From contig JAPLXF010000005.1 in assembly GCA_026396205.1 (NCBI GenBank), positions 1 through 7,996 on the forward strand: a stretch of 7,996 bases of DNA. Reading direction: 5' to 3'. A program made the position numbers and the translations under genes. The first letter of the stretch is position 1. Each line of letters begins with the position of its first letter. A model generated the notes under the pieces. It was not told the DNA's origin, searched no databases, and was given only the letters and a program-made list of their open reading frames with translations. This DNA is from Candidatus Moraniibacteriota bacterium (GTDB lineage Bacteria > Patescibacteriota > Minisyncoccia > Moranbacterales > UBA2206). Of the stretch, positions 1 through 6,378 are shown piece after piece.

Positions 1-647
1 AATGTCTTTACAAAAGCTGCTATTACTGGCCAAACCGTTTTATTTAAGAAAACAGCCAGCCTACAAGTTAGTTCTGGAAGGGCGATTAAAAACCGGATAA
101 ACCAGTAAATAGTCATTACCATAGCGTACAGAACGTGGCAGATATAAAACATCGGCCAGAATGTCAGCATCGCTGGTGGACTTAATAAAATAACAAATCG
201 CCACATCTTTTGAGCTATTGGCAAAGTACTCAAAATTAGTTCATTCCGTAATTTATTCGAATCAGGGTTCATTAGCAATCCAGTTGCTGTGCTAAATATA
301 AAAAAGTAGCACGTGCAAAAAATTTGGATAATAAATATTTCTTTAAATATTAAACTCAATTTTAAAATAATGTAAATATTGAGAATAAGACAAATCAATA
401 TGCAAACCAGAGAAAGTAAATAGTTGCATACAAAACCTATTTCTTTCCAATTTGGTTCGTAAGCGATTGTCTTTTTCCATGCTTCGGATGCGCCGGCTAT
501 AACGCTTTTGAATTGATAAGCAAAGTAGCCGACAAATGTACCAGCCAAAAGGCCAATCCACCAGAAATACTTGTTGACTTCCAGAGAAACTATCGTTCCG
601 ATAAATGCTCCAAGAGCACAGGCGAAAAAAATTTTTAAAGATCTCAT
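1..647 (-). CDS. Multi-pass membrane protein of unknown function (3' part outside window)
   Basis: An open frame starts at ATG 647-645 and runs without a stop through 215 codons to the window edge, so the C-terminus is missing. It begins MRSLKIFFACALGAFIG. Strongly hydrophobic stretches lie at about residues 5-22, 27-45, 73-96, 103-126 and 150-190, giving at least five likely transmembrane segments, with charged short loops such as SEAWKKTIAYEPNWKE between them. The start is decided by AAGGAGG at 659-653, five bases before the ATG. The gene lies 76 bp downstream of dnaE on the same strand but appears to have its own promoter. I do not recognise the family; there is no visible transporter or enzyme motif. 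A 72-codon frame at 343-561 on this strand is out of frame with it and is a shadow. The reading frame is seen directly; membrane location is inferred from hydrophobicity. Confidence 0.8.
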   Translation of the reverse strand, partial: MRSLKIFFACALGAFIGTIVSLEVNKYFWWIGLLAGTFVGYFAYQFKSVIAGASEAWKKTIAYEPNWKEIGFVCNYLLSLVCILICLILNIYIILKLSLIFKEIFIIQIFCTCYFFIFSTATGLLMNPDSNKLRNELILSTLPIAQKMWRFVILLSPPAMLTFWPMFYICHVLYAMVMTIYWFIRFLIALPELTCRLAVFLNKTVWPVIAAFVKT

Positions 648-652
648 AATGT

Positions 653-659
653 CCTCCTT
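653..659 (-). promoter_or_regulatory. Strong Shine-Dalgarno site of the membrane protein gene
   Basis: The minus strand reads AAGGAGG, a near-perfect anti-16S match, with five bases (ACATT) before the ATG at 647. It fixes the start of the partial membrane protein. It contrasts with most other genes here, which have no such site. Confidence 0.85.
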
Positions 660-708
660 GTTTGTTTGTGATTTTTTTCTTTGTTTTACTACACTATTGT
701 AGCTTTTA

Positions 709-737
709 ATCCTAGTATAATCTTTAAAAAATGTCAA
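709..737 (-). promoter_or_regulatory. Candidate promoter for the left-edge membrane protein gene
   Basis: On the minus strand TTGACA (737-732) is followed after 17 bp by TAGGAT (714-709), a 4/6 match to the -10 consensus. A better -10-like hexamer, TATACT (719-714), is present but only 12 bp from the -35, so the choice of -10 is uncertain. The TTGACA overlaps the last codons of dnaE. The predicted leader is about 55 nt and contains the Shine-Dalgarno site. Confidence 0.4.
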
Positions 738-3700
738 CTCTGGCCTCCGGAATGGCGGACAGGATTTGGGTTTTTAGGTCGGCGCTGGTTTGGACGCAGT
801 AGGGTGTTTCCAGCTTGGCGCCGTTGATATTGACGAAAACTTTAGCCGTGCCGGCTTCACAGCGGTCGAAATGCAGGGATAATTTTTTCAGCATTTCCGG
901 GCTGGAATTAGGCGGCAGGGTGATGATAATCTTGAATTTATTCTGGTTATTAGAATGTACGTTATTTTCATGCGTTCGTTGGATTCTTTTGAAATGCTCC
1001 AGTTCCTGCTTGGTGATTTCTTTGGCGCTGTCGCAGAGCAGTTTGAATTCACCGTCTTTGTCGGAAATTTTTCCGCTGGCCCAAATAACTTTGTCTTCTT
1101 CCCAAAAAGAGGCGGTGGCTTCCAGCAGTTTCGGGAAAACCAGGATTTCCATTTTGCCGTCCATATCTTCAAGCATCACGAAAAGCATCGTCTTTTGGTT
1201 TCTAAGATAAACTTTATGGATATTGGAAATCACGCCGCCGACATTTACTGGCCGGCCGACGGTGTCCGGGCCGATGTCCCTGATCAGCACGCCGTTTTTT
1301 TCAAAATAATCGCGGTAATTTTTAGTCGGATGGTCGGAAATATAAAGTCCCAACAGTTCTTTTTCCCAAGTCAGCCTTTGTTTGGGAATTGCCGGTTCGG
1401 CTTCAGCCAATTTTATGTCCGGCATTTTTAAATCCTGGGTTCCAAAAAGGCTGGTCTGGTTGGAATTTCTCGTCCGCTCCAGATTTTTGGAATGGGCCAA
1501 AATATTTTCCATGGAGTTAAGAAGCTGGTTTCTCTCTCCAAAGCCTTCCAGCGCGCCGACTTTGACCAAGGCTTCCAGTGATTTCTTATTCAGGTCTTTA
1601 TGCTGGACGCGTTCCACAAAATCAGTCAGGTTTTTAAATTTCCCGTTTCTTTTTCGCTCCTCTACAATTTCGTGGGCGATGGTATGCCCGACATTTTTAA
1701 CGGCATTAAGACCGAATCTAATCCGTTCAATCTTTGTAGTGGGATCTATAATAACCGCAAACTCTTCAAAACTTTCGTTGATATGCGGCGGCAGGACTTC
1801 AATGCCCATATCCCGGCATTCGGCGACTTCAATCGCCACGCGGTCAATATTATCCTGGTCGGAAGTCAAGAGCGCGGCCATAAATTCAGCCGGGAAGCGG
1901 GCCTTGAGATAAGCGGTCTGGTAGCTGATAAGCGCGTAACAGGCAGCGTGCGAGCGGTTGAAGCCGTAGCCGGCAAAAGGCTCAATGAACTCAAAAATTT
2001 TCTCTCCGATTTTTTTATCAATGCCTTGTGTGACGCAGCCTTCTATGAATTTTTGCTTCTGTTCCTTAATCAGGGTAAAAATTTTCTTGCCCATGGCCTT
2101 TCGCAGCACATCGGCTTCGCCCAGCGTGAATCCGGCCAAAGCCTGGGCGATTTGCATAATTTGTTCCTGATAAACCGCCACCCCGTAAGTTTTTCCCAGA
2201 ATCGGCTCCAGCTTGGGATGCAGATACCTTATTATCTTATGGCCGTGTTTCCCGGCGATAAAATTCGGAATCCATTCCATTGGGCCCGGCCGGTAAAGCG
2301 CGCCCATGGCAATTATGTCTTCCAGCACCGTAGGCTTCAAAAGCTTCAGATATCTTTTCATTCCCGAACTTTCAAACTGGAAAACGCCAGTAGTTTCCGC
2401 TTTTTGGAAGAGTTCAAAAGTTTTTTTATCATCCAGTGGAATATCATCAATATTTATTTCGGCTCCTTTGGTCTTTCTGGCGATCCGCAAAGTATTCTGG
2501 ATGATGGTCAGGTTTTTCAGTCCCAAAAAATCCATTTTCAAAAGGCCGATTTTTTCCACGAAACTGGACTTAGTGGAAGAAGAATATTGCGTAACCGAAC
2601 CGGCATCCGTGCCGATAATGTGCTGGATTGGGGTGTAATCAGTCACCGGATTTTTTGTGATGACTACGCCGCAGGCGTGCATGGACGCGTGGCGGACTAC
2701 GCCTTCCAGACGCAAAGCGCTGTCGATTAATTTTTTAGCGTCAGCGCTGGAAGAATAAAGATCTTTGAATTCTTTCACGTTGACCAAGGCATTTTCCATG
2801 GAAGAAAATATAGGAATCATTTTGGCGGTCTTGTCGCAAAATTCATACGGGAGGCCTAATGCTCGTCCGGCATCGCGGATAGCCGCGCGCGCGGCCATAG
2901 TTCCGAAAGTGATAATTTGCGCCACATGACTGTCGCCGTATTTCTGGCGGACATAATCCAAAACTTCATCGCGCCGGTCGTCGGCAAAATCCATATCCAC
3001 ATCCGGCATGGAGATCCTTTCCGGGTTTAAAAATCTTTCAAACAGCAAATCGTATTTTATCGGATCAATATTAGTAATTCCAATCAGATACGAAACAAAG
3101 CTGCCGGCGGCACTGCCACGTCCCGGTCCGACGACAATGCCCTGGTCTTTGGCCCAGTTGACGAAATCCTGGACGATTAAAAAGTAAGAAGCAAATCCAG
3201 TTTTTTCAATAACGCCCAGTTCGTATTCCATACGGTCTCTTCGTATTTTATCAATATCGACATCATTTACCCCGTCAAATACGCCAGAGGCGTCCCCGCT
3301 AAAGCGGGGATTTGACTGGGTGAAGCGTTTTTTTAATCCTTCTTCAGTTAAATATCTTAAATAACTGGTAGCCGTATAACCTTCCGGCACATCAAAATGC
3401 GGAAGTTGGGTTTCACCCAGTTTTATTTCCAAATTGCATTTATCCACTATCGCTTGTGTATTGGCAATGGCTTCCGGTGTTTCTTTGAAAGCGTCGCTCA
3501 TTTCTTCCGGGCTTTTCAGATACAGTTCAAAATCCATCAGATTCATCCGGTCTTTATCGGTAACTTTTTTGTTAGTTTGAATGCAGAGCAAAATATCCTG
3601 AATGACATTATCTTCTTTTTTCACATAATGGATGTCATTGGTGGCCACCAGCGGGATATTATATTTCTTGGCAATTTTAATGAGAGCTTGGTTGGCCACG

Positions 3701-4254
3701 GCTTGATTGGAAAATTTGGGATGATTTTGCAGTTCCAGATAAAAATTGCCTGCTCCAAAAATATCCTGATATTCCAGCGCCAGTTTTTCCGCTTGTTCCA
3801 AATTGCCGGCAATCGCTGACGCTGGCACTTCGCCTTCGGCGCAAGCGGAAAGCCCAATCAAGCCTTCGGCGTATTTTCTAAGTGTCGGTCGGTCAATGCG
3901 CGGCTTGTAATAAAAGCCTTCCATATGGGCGATGGAAATAAGTTTCATCAGATTTTTATAACCCTTGTCATTCTTGGCCAAAAGTATCAAGTGGTATCTT
4001 TTTTTATCTACACTATCATTATTTTTACTTTTCAAATCGTGGCAGACATACATTTCACAGCCGATAATCGGTTTGATTTTTCTTTCTTTGCATTTGATGA
4101 AAAATTCAATGGCGCCGTAAAGCACGCCATGGTCGGTGATGGCGATGGAATCCATTTCCAGCTGCTGCGCGCGGTCAAGAAGATCGTCAATCTTGGCAAG
4201 ACCGTCGAGCAGGGAATAGTGAGTGTGAACATGGAGATGGGTGAATTTAGGCAT
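724..4254 (-). CDS. dnaE: DNA polymerase III alpha subunit (replicative polymerase)
   Basis: Catalytic subunit of the chromosomal replicase, 1176 aa, close to the usual DnaE1 length. The N-terminal PHP domain (about 1-210) shows HLHVH at 6-10, D41-H42, E67, H88, C138, D207 and H209, an apparently complete metal-binding set; in some DnaE proteins such a set supports proofreading. The polymerase core shows GPGRGSAAGS (376-385), the PDVDMDF cluster (D418, D420, D422) with two of the catalytic aspartates, KMDFLGL with the third (D575), and YRPGPM (654-659). QTSLF at 933-937 fits the beta-clamp-binding motif. An OB-fold lies at about 1000-1075 with a C-terminal domain after it. Residues 312-329 are an extra segment encoded by a hairpin insertion. 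The start at 4254 has no Shine-Dalgarno, but MPKFTHLHVHTHYS is a typical DnaE N-terminus. The large antisense frames are shadows. Confidence 0.98.
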   Translation of the reverse strand: MPKFTHLHVHTHYSLLDGLAKIDDLLDRAQQLEMDSIAITDHGVLYGAIEFFIKCKERKIKPIIGCEMYVCHDLKSKNNDSVDKKRYHLILLAKNDKGYKNLMKLISIAHMEGFYYKPRIDRPTLRKYAEGLIGLSACAEGEVPASAIAGNLEQAEKLALEYQDIFGAGNFYLELQNHPKFSNQAVANQALIKIAKKYNIPLVATNDIHYVKKEDNVIQDILLCIQTNKKVTDKDRMNLMDFELYLKSPEEMSDAFKETPEAIANTQAIVDKCNLEIKLGETQLPHFDVPEGYTATSYLRYLTEEGLKKRFTQSNPRFSGDASGVFDGVNDVDIDKIRRDRMEYELGVIEKTGFASYFLIVQDFVNWAKDQGIVVGPGRGSAAGSFVSYLIGITNIDPIKYDLLFERFLNPERISMPDVDMDFADDRRDEVLDYVRQKYGDSHVAQIITFGTMAARAAIRDAGRALGLPYEFCDKTAKMIPIFSSMENALVNVKEFKDLYSSSADAKKLIDSALRLEGVVRHASMHACGVVITKNPVTDYTPIQHIIGTDAGSVTQYSSSTKSSFVEKIGLLKMDFLGLKNLTIIQNTLRIARKTKGAEINIDDIPLDDKKTFELFQKAETTGVFQFESSGMKRYLKLLKPTVLEDIIAMGALYRPGPMEWIPNFIAGKHGHKIIRYLHPKLEPILGKTYGVAVYQEQIMQIAQALAGFTLGEADVLRKAMGKKIFTLIKEQKQKFIEGCVTQGIDKKIGEKIFEFIEPFAGYGFNRSHAACYALISYQTAYLKARFPAEFMAALLTSDQDNIDRVAIEVAECRDMGIEVLPPHINESFEEFAVIIDPTTKIERIRFGLNAVKNVGHTIAHEIVEERKRNGKFKNLTDFVERVQHKDLNKKSLEALVKVGALEGFGERNQLLNSMENILAHSKNLERTRNSNQTSLFGTQDLKMPDIKLAEAEPAIPKQRLTWEKELLGLYISDHPTKNYRDYFEKNGVLIRDIGPDTVGRPVNVGGVISNIHKVYLRNQKTMLFVMLEDMDGKMEILVFPKLLEATASFWEEDKVIWASGKISDKDGEFKLLCDSAKEITKQELEHFKRIQRTHENNVHSNNQNKFKIIITLPPNSSPEMLKKLSLHFDRCEAGTAKVFVNINGAKLETPYCVQTSADLKTQILSAIPEARVDIF
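3269..3321. repeat. Hairpin-forming palindromic insertion inside dnaE
   Basis: The outer arms at 3269-3280 (ACCCCGTCAAAT) and 3310-3321 (ATTTGACTGGGT) are complementary at 11 of 12 positions. Inside are two further hairpins: CGCC-AGA-GGCG (3282-3292) and TCCCCGCT-AA-AGCGGGGA (3293-3310). Together they would fold as a cruciform-like or three-way structure. On the coding strand the element is in frame and encodes the 18 residues TQSNPRFSGDASGVFDGV (312-329), between LKKRF and the conserved MEYELGVIEKTGFASYF segment. Most DnaE proteins have only a short linker here. The size and in-frame position suggest a palindromic mini-element inserted in a tolerated loop. Confidence 0.7.
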
Positions 4255-4261
4255 AATTTAT

Positions 4262-4282
4262 AATTTCTAATATCTAATTTCT
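4262..4282. repeat. Heptamer tandem repeat, three AATTTCT-type units
   Basis: AATTTCT, AATATCT and AATTTCT follow one another with an exact 7-bp period (one substitution in the middle unit), just upstream of the dnaE start. The sequence is the reverse complement of the units at 4351-4378, so the two clusters can pair. Confidence 0.75.
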
Positions 4283-4350
4283 AATCAAATCCCAATTCAG
4301 TAATAAATAAATTTTAAAACATTTAATCATTGAGAAATTTAAAATTCATT

Positions 4351-4378
4351 AAAAATTAGAAATTAGAAATTAAAAATT
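4351..4378. repeat. Heptamer tandem repeat, four AGAAATT-type units
   Basis: AAAAATT, AGAAATT, AGAAATT and AAAAATT stand in an exact 7-bp period. AGAAATT is the reverse complement of AATTTCT in the cluster at 4262-4282, giving an inverted repeat with about 70 bp between the arms, all within the probable dnaE leader. Confidence 0.75.
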
Positions 4379-4514
4379 TGAGCGAAATAAAAAACCGGTC
4401 GATATAAATGATACGCCAGTCTTTGTAAATAAATAAAATTTTTGCCATATGAGTGCTCTTCCTCCATTTCCCCGGTTGCCCTGTGGGTTTTGCGAGAAAG
4501 AAATTACCGTCTGC

Positions 4515-4543
4515 ATTATAGCACAACTTATAAAAATTGGGAA
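4515..4543 (-). promoter_or_regulatory. Candidate leftward promoter for dnaE (extended -10)
   Basis: On the minus strand TTCCCA (4543-4538, 4/6 to the -35 consensus) is followed after 17 bp by a perfect TATAAT (4520-4515). TGC directly precedes it, making a textbook extended -10 (TGCTATAAT). Transcription would start near 4508, giving dnaE a leader of about 250 nt that includes both heptamer clusters. It is the best leftward promoter I see, but one nearer the gene cannot be excluded. Confidence 0.55.
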
Positions 4544-4563
4544 AATGTGGCAAAAATAGCAAT

Positions 4564-4594
4564 TTGACAAGAGTTATTAGGGGGGGGGTATTAT
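4564..4594 (+). promoter_or_regulatory. Candidate promoter with a nine-G homopolymer in its spacer
   Basis: TTGACA (4564-4569, perfect -35) and TATTAT (4589-4594, 5/6 -10) are separated by 19 bp, of which the last nine (4580-4588) are all G. The start would lie near 4601, about 24 nt before the ATG at 4625. The 19-bp spacing is longer than the 17-bp optimum, so gain or loss of G residues would directly change promoter strength. The sequence elements are seen; promoter activity and variability are inferred. Confidence 0.5.
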
Positions 4595-4624
4595 TAAGTT
4601 AGATAATTATTAACTAATAAAAAA

Positions 4625-5179
4625 ATGGAATCAATGGAAAAAATTCAACCAAAAGTTGAAAAAAAATATACTAAAGAAGAATTAGACGAAATAGAAAAGA
4701 AACAAGAGGATCTTTATGGAACAGTAGAAAAACAAGGCGAGTTTTCTGAATTAGCCAGAGCTTATATTCGGCATGAAAGGAACATTGAATACTCAAATGA
4801 AATGAAAGAAACTATCAATAAATTTTATACACAGTTAAAAAAGATTCCTCCTGGACATGGATTGGCATATCTAATAAAGAGCTATTCAAACAATTGGGGA
4901 AATCTAGCATCAATAATAGAAAATCATAAAGATATCAAAGAAGATTTAGAAAAATACGGAGTTGATTTATCTATCCTTGAAAATTCTATTAAATTAGCAC
5001 AAGAAAAAGATTTTGAATTAACTGTTTCACTGAAAGAAGGATTTGAATGTGAAACTATAGGGGATGAACCAATGGACGATTATAGGGATAATTTTAGAAC
5101 GCGAAGGATTACCTTAAAAGGAATAGGAGAATTTGAAGGTGCTTATTATACTCATTATGGATATTTTAAAGAAATGTAA
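4625..5179 (+). CDS. Hypothetical protein, soluble, charged, 184 aa
   Basis: I do not recognise this family. The protein is hydrophilic with no signal peptide or membrane segment. The first 60 residues are rich in Lys and Glu (KKYTKEELDEIEKKQEDLYG) and probably helical, possibly coiled coil. A central part contains PPGHGLAYLIKSYSNNWGNLASII, and the C-terminal third has alternating polar/hydrophobic stretches with many acidic and aromatic residues (ending YYTHYGYFKEM). No Shine-Dalgarno precedes the ATG; the leader is TAACTAATAAAAAA. A second ATG three codons in is an alternative start. It is first in a two-gene unit, 31 bp ahead of the next gene, downstream of the poly-G promoter and upstream of a terminator. 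G+C content is visibly lower (about a third in sampled lines) than in dnaE (about half), suggesting an accessory gene. Confidence 0.8.
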   Translation: MESMEKIQPKVEKKYTKEELDEIEKKQEDLYGTVEKQGEFSELARAYIRHERNIEYSNEMKETINKFYTQLKKIPPGHGLAYLIKSYSNNWGNLASIIENHKDIKEDLEKYGVDLSILENSIKLAQEKDFELTVSLKEGFECETIGDEPMDDYRDNFRTRRITLKGIGEFEGAYYTHYGYFKEM

Positions 5180-5210
5180 TTTTTTAAAAATAATTAATTA
5201 ACAAAAAAAC

Positions 5211-5501
5211 ATGAATGAAAAAATAAAGTATCCAAATGTTAGAAAAATTCCAGCCGATATGCTACCTAAAGAAACAGATAAATCAAATGAAATACCGACT
5301 CCTGACAAAGAAAGAGATCCCGAATCAGAAATTGTTATTTGTGAATTAAATTCTGTAAGTAATTCTCTGGAAGATATTGTTAAAAAACACGAAGATTATT
5401 TTACAGTAATGGGCACAGATGAGATTGAAAAGATTAAAGATATTATTTTCCACTTAACTGCAAAAATGGAGAAAACGCAGGAAAGAGCCAAGCAAATGTA
5501 A
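5211..5501 (+). CDS. Hypothetical protein, small acidic, 96 aa
   Basis: No family recognised. The first 40 residues are rich in Pro, Lys, Asp and Glu (KIPADMLPKETDKSNEIPTPDK) and look disordered. Residues from about 42 on (IVICELNSVSNSLEDIVKKHEDYF, then EIEKIKDIIFHLTAKMEKTQERAKQM) look like two amphipathic helices, possibly mediating oligomerisation. No membrane segment is seen. It lies 31 bp after the 4625 gene and ends 27 bp before a Rho-independent terminator, so both are probably on one transcript. There is no Shine-Dalgarno; the leader is an A-run (TTAACAAAAAAACATG) resembling that of the 4625 gene. A two-gene unit of small unknown proteins could be a toxin-antitoxin or phage-related pair, but nothing in the sequence shows this. 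Confidence 0.75.
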   Translation: MNEKIKYPNVRKIPADMLPKETDKSNEIPTPDKERDPESEIVICELNSVSNSLEDIVKKHEDYFTVMGTDEIEKIKDIIFHLTAKMEKTQERAKQM

Positions 5502-5528
5502 AGAAGATTTCTATTGTTAAATAAAAAA

Positions 5529-5557
5529 GCATCGAGCTAATCTCTTGGTGCTTTTTT
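5529..5557 (+). terminator. Rho-independent terminator of the two-gene unknown operon
   Basis: GCATCGAG (5529-5536) pairs with CTTGGTGC (5544-5551) over eight positions, six Watson-Crick and two G-U. The loop is seven bases and TTTTTT follows immediately (5552-5557). A run of A precedes the stem and could extend it. It stands 27 bp after the stop of the 5211 gene and separates this unit from the palindrome region. Confidence 0.8.
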
Positions 5558-5611
5558 CTTTGCCCGTTTTTTTTCATTATATTTAAATGTGATATCTGTC
5601 TAACTAAAACC

Positions 5612-5643
5612 TTGACATATTTTGCTATCGCAATTTTTGTCAA
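5612..5643. repeat. Palindrome copy 1 (degenerate)
   Basis: The left half TTGACATATTTTGCTA is identical to that of copy 2. The right half TCGCAATTTTTGTCAA departs from perfect symmetry at 4 of 16 positions. Its centre is 95 bp from the centre of copy 2, about nine helical turns, so both could be bound on the same DNA face. No -10-like element follows directly, unlike copies 2 and 3; it may be an auxiliary operator. Confidence 0.75.
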
Positions 5644-5705
5644 TAATCATCAATTTGTTTTTTATTCCAGCAACTTATACTACATTTAACTATAAATTAT
5701 TAAAC

Positions 5706-5739
5706 ATTGACATATTTTGCTATAGCAAAATATGTCAAT
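5706..5739. promoter_or_regulatory. Palindrome copy 2: perfect 34-bp palindrome, candidate paaX-like operator
   Basis: Half-site ATTGACATATTTTGCTA (5706-5722) is followed by its exact reverse complement (5723-5739). It ends six bases before the candidate -10 of the PaaX/Cas2-like gene and so covers the -35 region; a protein bound here would occlude RNA polymerase. Together with copies at 5612 and 6379 it defines a family with half-site TTGACAT(A/T)TTTTGCTA. The palindrome is seen directly; operator function is inferred. Confidence 0.7.
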
Positions 5740-5742
5740 ACG

Positions 5743-5751
5743 TGGTATTAT
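5743..5751 (+). promoter_or_regulatory. Extended -10 of the PaaX/Cas2-like gene
   Basis: TGGTATTAT is an extended -10 (TGn plus TATTAT, 5/6). The -35 position falls inside palindrome copy 2 and is not consensus. A start near 5758 would leave a leader of about 20 nt before the ATG at 5778, without a Shine-Dalgarno. Confidence 0.45.
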
Positions 5752-5777
5752 TTTAGCATAATGGGCTAATATTTTAT

Positions 5778-6356
5778 ATGCACATAGCGAAAAATAAAGA
5801 CTTAGCAAAGTTAATACTTAAAGGGCTATTGATAACCGGCGCGGTGGCGGTGGCTTCCACGTCGCCAATGTTTGTTTCTTTGGCTCTGCCAAAAGTTAAA
5901 AAATATCTGGCTTATAAAATTAAGAACAGGAAAAAAAGAGAAAAGAGATTTTACAATACTTTCTATTATTTGAAAAAGAATGATTTGATAAATTTTGAAA
6001 ACCATGGCGGTCAAATATATATTTCCCTAACCAAAGAGGGCAAAAAAAGGGCAGGAAAATACCAGATTGACGATCTGGAAATCAAAAAACCCGATAAATG
6101 GGACGGTTATTGGAGGATTCTGATTTTTGATATAAAAGACAAAGAAAAATTGAAAAGGGAAGCGTTAAGAGGTAAAATTAAAGAGTTGGGGCTTTTTCAG
6201 CTTCAAAAAAGCGTGTGGGTTTATCCATATGAATTTCAAAAGGAAGTTAAACTTTTGCGCTCATTTTTTGGGTTAAATCAAGAAGAAATGGAAATTATAA
6301 CCGCTAACCGAATAGAAAACGATAAAAAATTAAGAGCTCATTTTCATTTGGCATAA
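5778..6356 (+). CDS. PaaX-like transcriptional regulator with Cas2-like domain
   Basis: A 192-aa protein in three parts. Residues 1-45 include a hydrophobic stretch (LILKGLLITGAVAVAST) and then a basic stretch (KVKKYLAYKIKNRKKREKRF). About 50-95 resemble a winged helix (RFYNTFYYLKKNDLINFE, then GGQIYISLTKEGKKRA), the DNA-binding module of PaaX-type regulators. About 105-185 resemble the Cas2-like ferredoxin fold: GYWRILIFDIKDKEK as first strand with an Asp, then LGLFQLQKSVWVYP and a helix. In the PaaX family this middle domain is Cas2-like without evidence of a CRISPR role. No cas1 or CRISPR array is present, so a regulatory role is more likely than spacer acquisition. Palindromes lie on both sides of the gene, with the promoter between copy 2 and the start. 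The hydrophobic N-terminus might be a membrane anchor or simply a buried helix. Domain calls come from pattern recognition, not a search. Confidence 0.75.
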   Translation: MHIAKNKDLAKLILKGLLITGAVAVASTSPMFVSLALPKVKKYLAYKIKNRKKREKRFYNTFYYLKKNDLINFENHGGQIYISLTKEGKKRAGKYQIDDLEIKKPDKWDGYWRILIFDIKDKEKLKREALRGKIKELGLFQLQKSVWVYPYEFQKEVKLLRSFFGLNQEEMEIITANRIENDKKLRAHFHLA

Positions 6357-6378
6357 CCGATTATCATTGATAATAAGT

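Larger units (their letters stand above)
4255..4624. other. 370-bp divergent intergenic region between dnaE and the 4625 gene
   Basis: No convincing full-size gene lies here. It contains two clusters of heptamer repeats in opposite orientation (4262-4282 and 4351-4378), a leftward promoter candidate (4515-4543) and a rightward one with a G9 spacer tract (4564-4594). On the minus strand a 30-codon frame (4448 down to 4356, beginning MAKILFIYKDW) is preceded by GGAGGA 11 bases upstream and lies downstream of the leftward promoter. It ends inside the heptamer repeat and has no recognised homology, so I treat it as a possible leader peptide only (about 0.2). No tRNA-like or other structured RNA was recognised. 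Confidence 0.6.

Noticed and set aside
343..561. 72-codon minus-strand frame
   Set aside because: It is out of frame with the longer open frame from 647, which has a strong Shine-Dalgarno and membrane-protein composition.
726..737. A further half-site of the palindrome (TTGACATTTTTT on the minus strand)
   Set aside because: It encodes the VDIF-stop end of DnaE and has no inverted partner; better explained as coding sequence that doubles as a -35 element.
1600..2730. 376-codon open frame on the plus strand
   Set aside because: It lies wholly antisense to dnaE, has no family resemblance and no start signal, and is explained as a shadow of dnaE codons.
4470..4500. GC-richer patch with CCCGGTTGCCCTGTGGG as a structured RNA
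   Set aside because: Only very short stems can be drawn and no known RNA family (tRNA, SRP, tmRNA, riboswitch) is matched.
4580..4588. G-quadruplex in the G tract
   Set aside because: There is a single run of nine G residues with no other nearby G runs, so an ordinary intramolecular four-run quadruplex is not supported.
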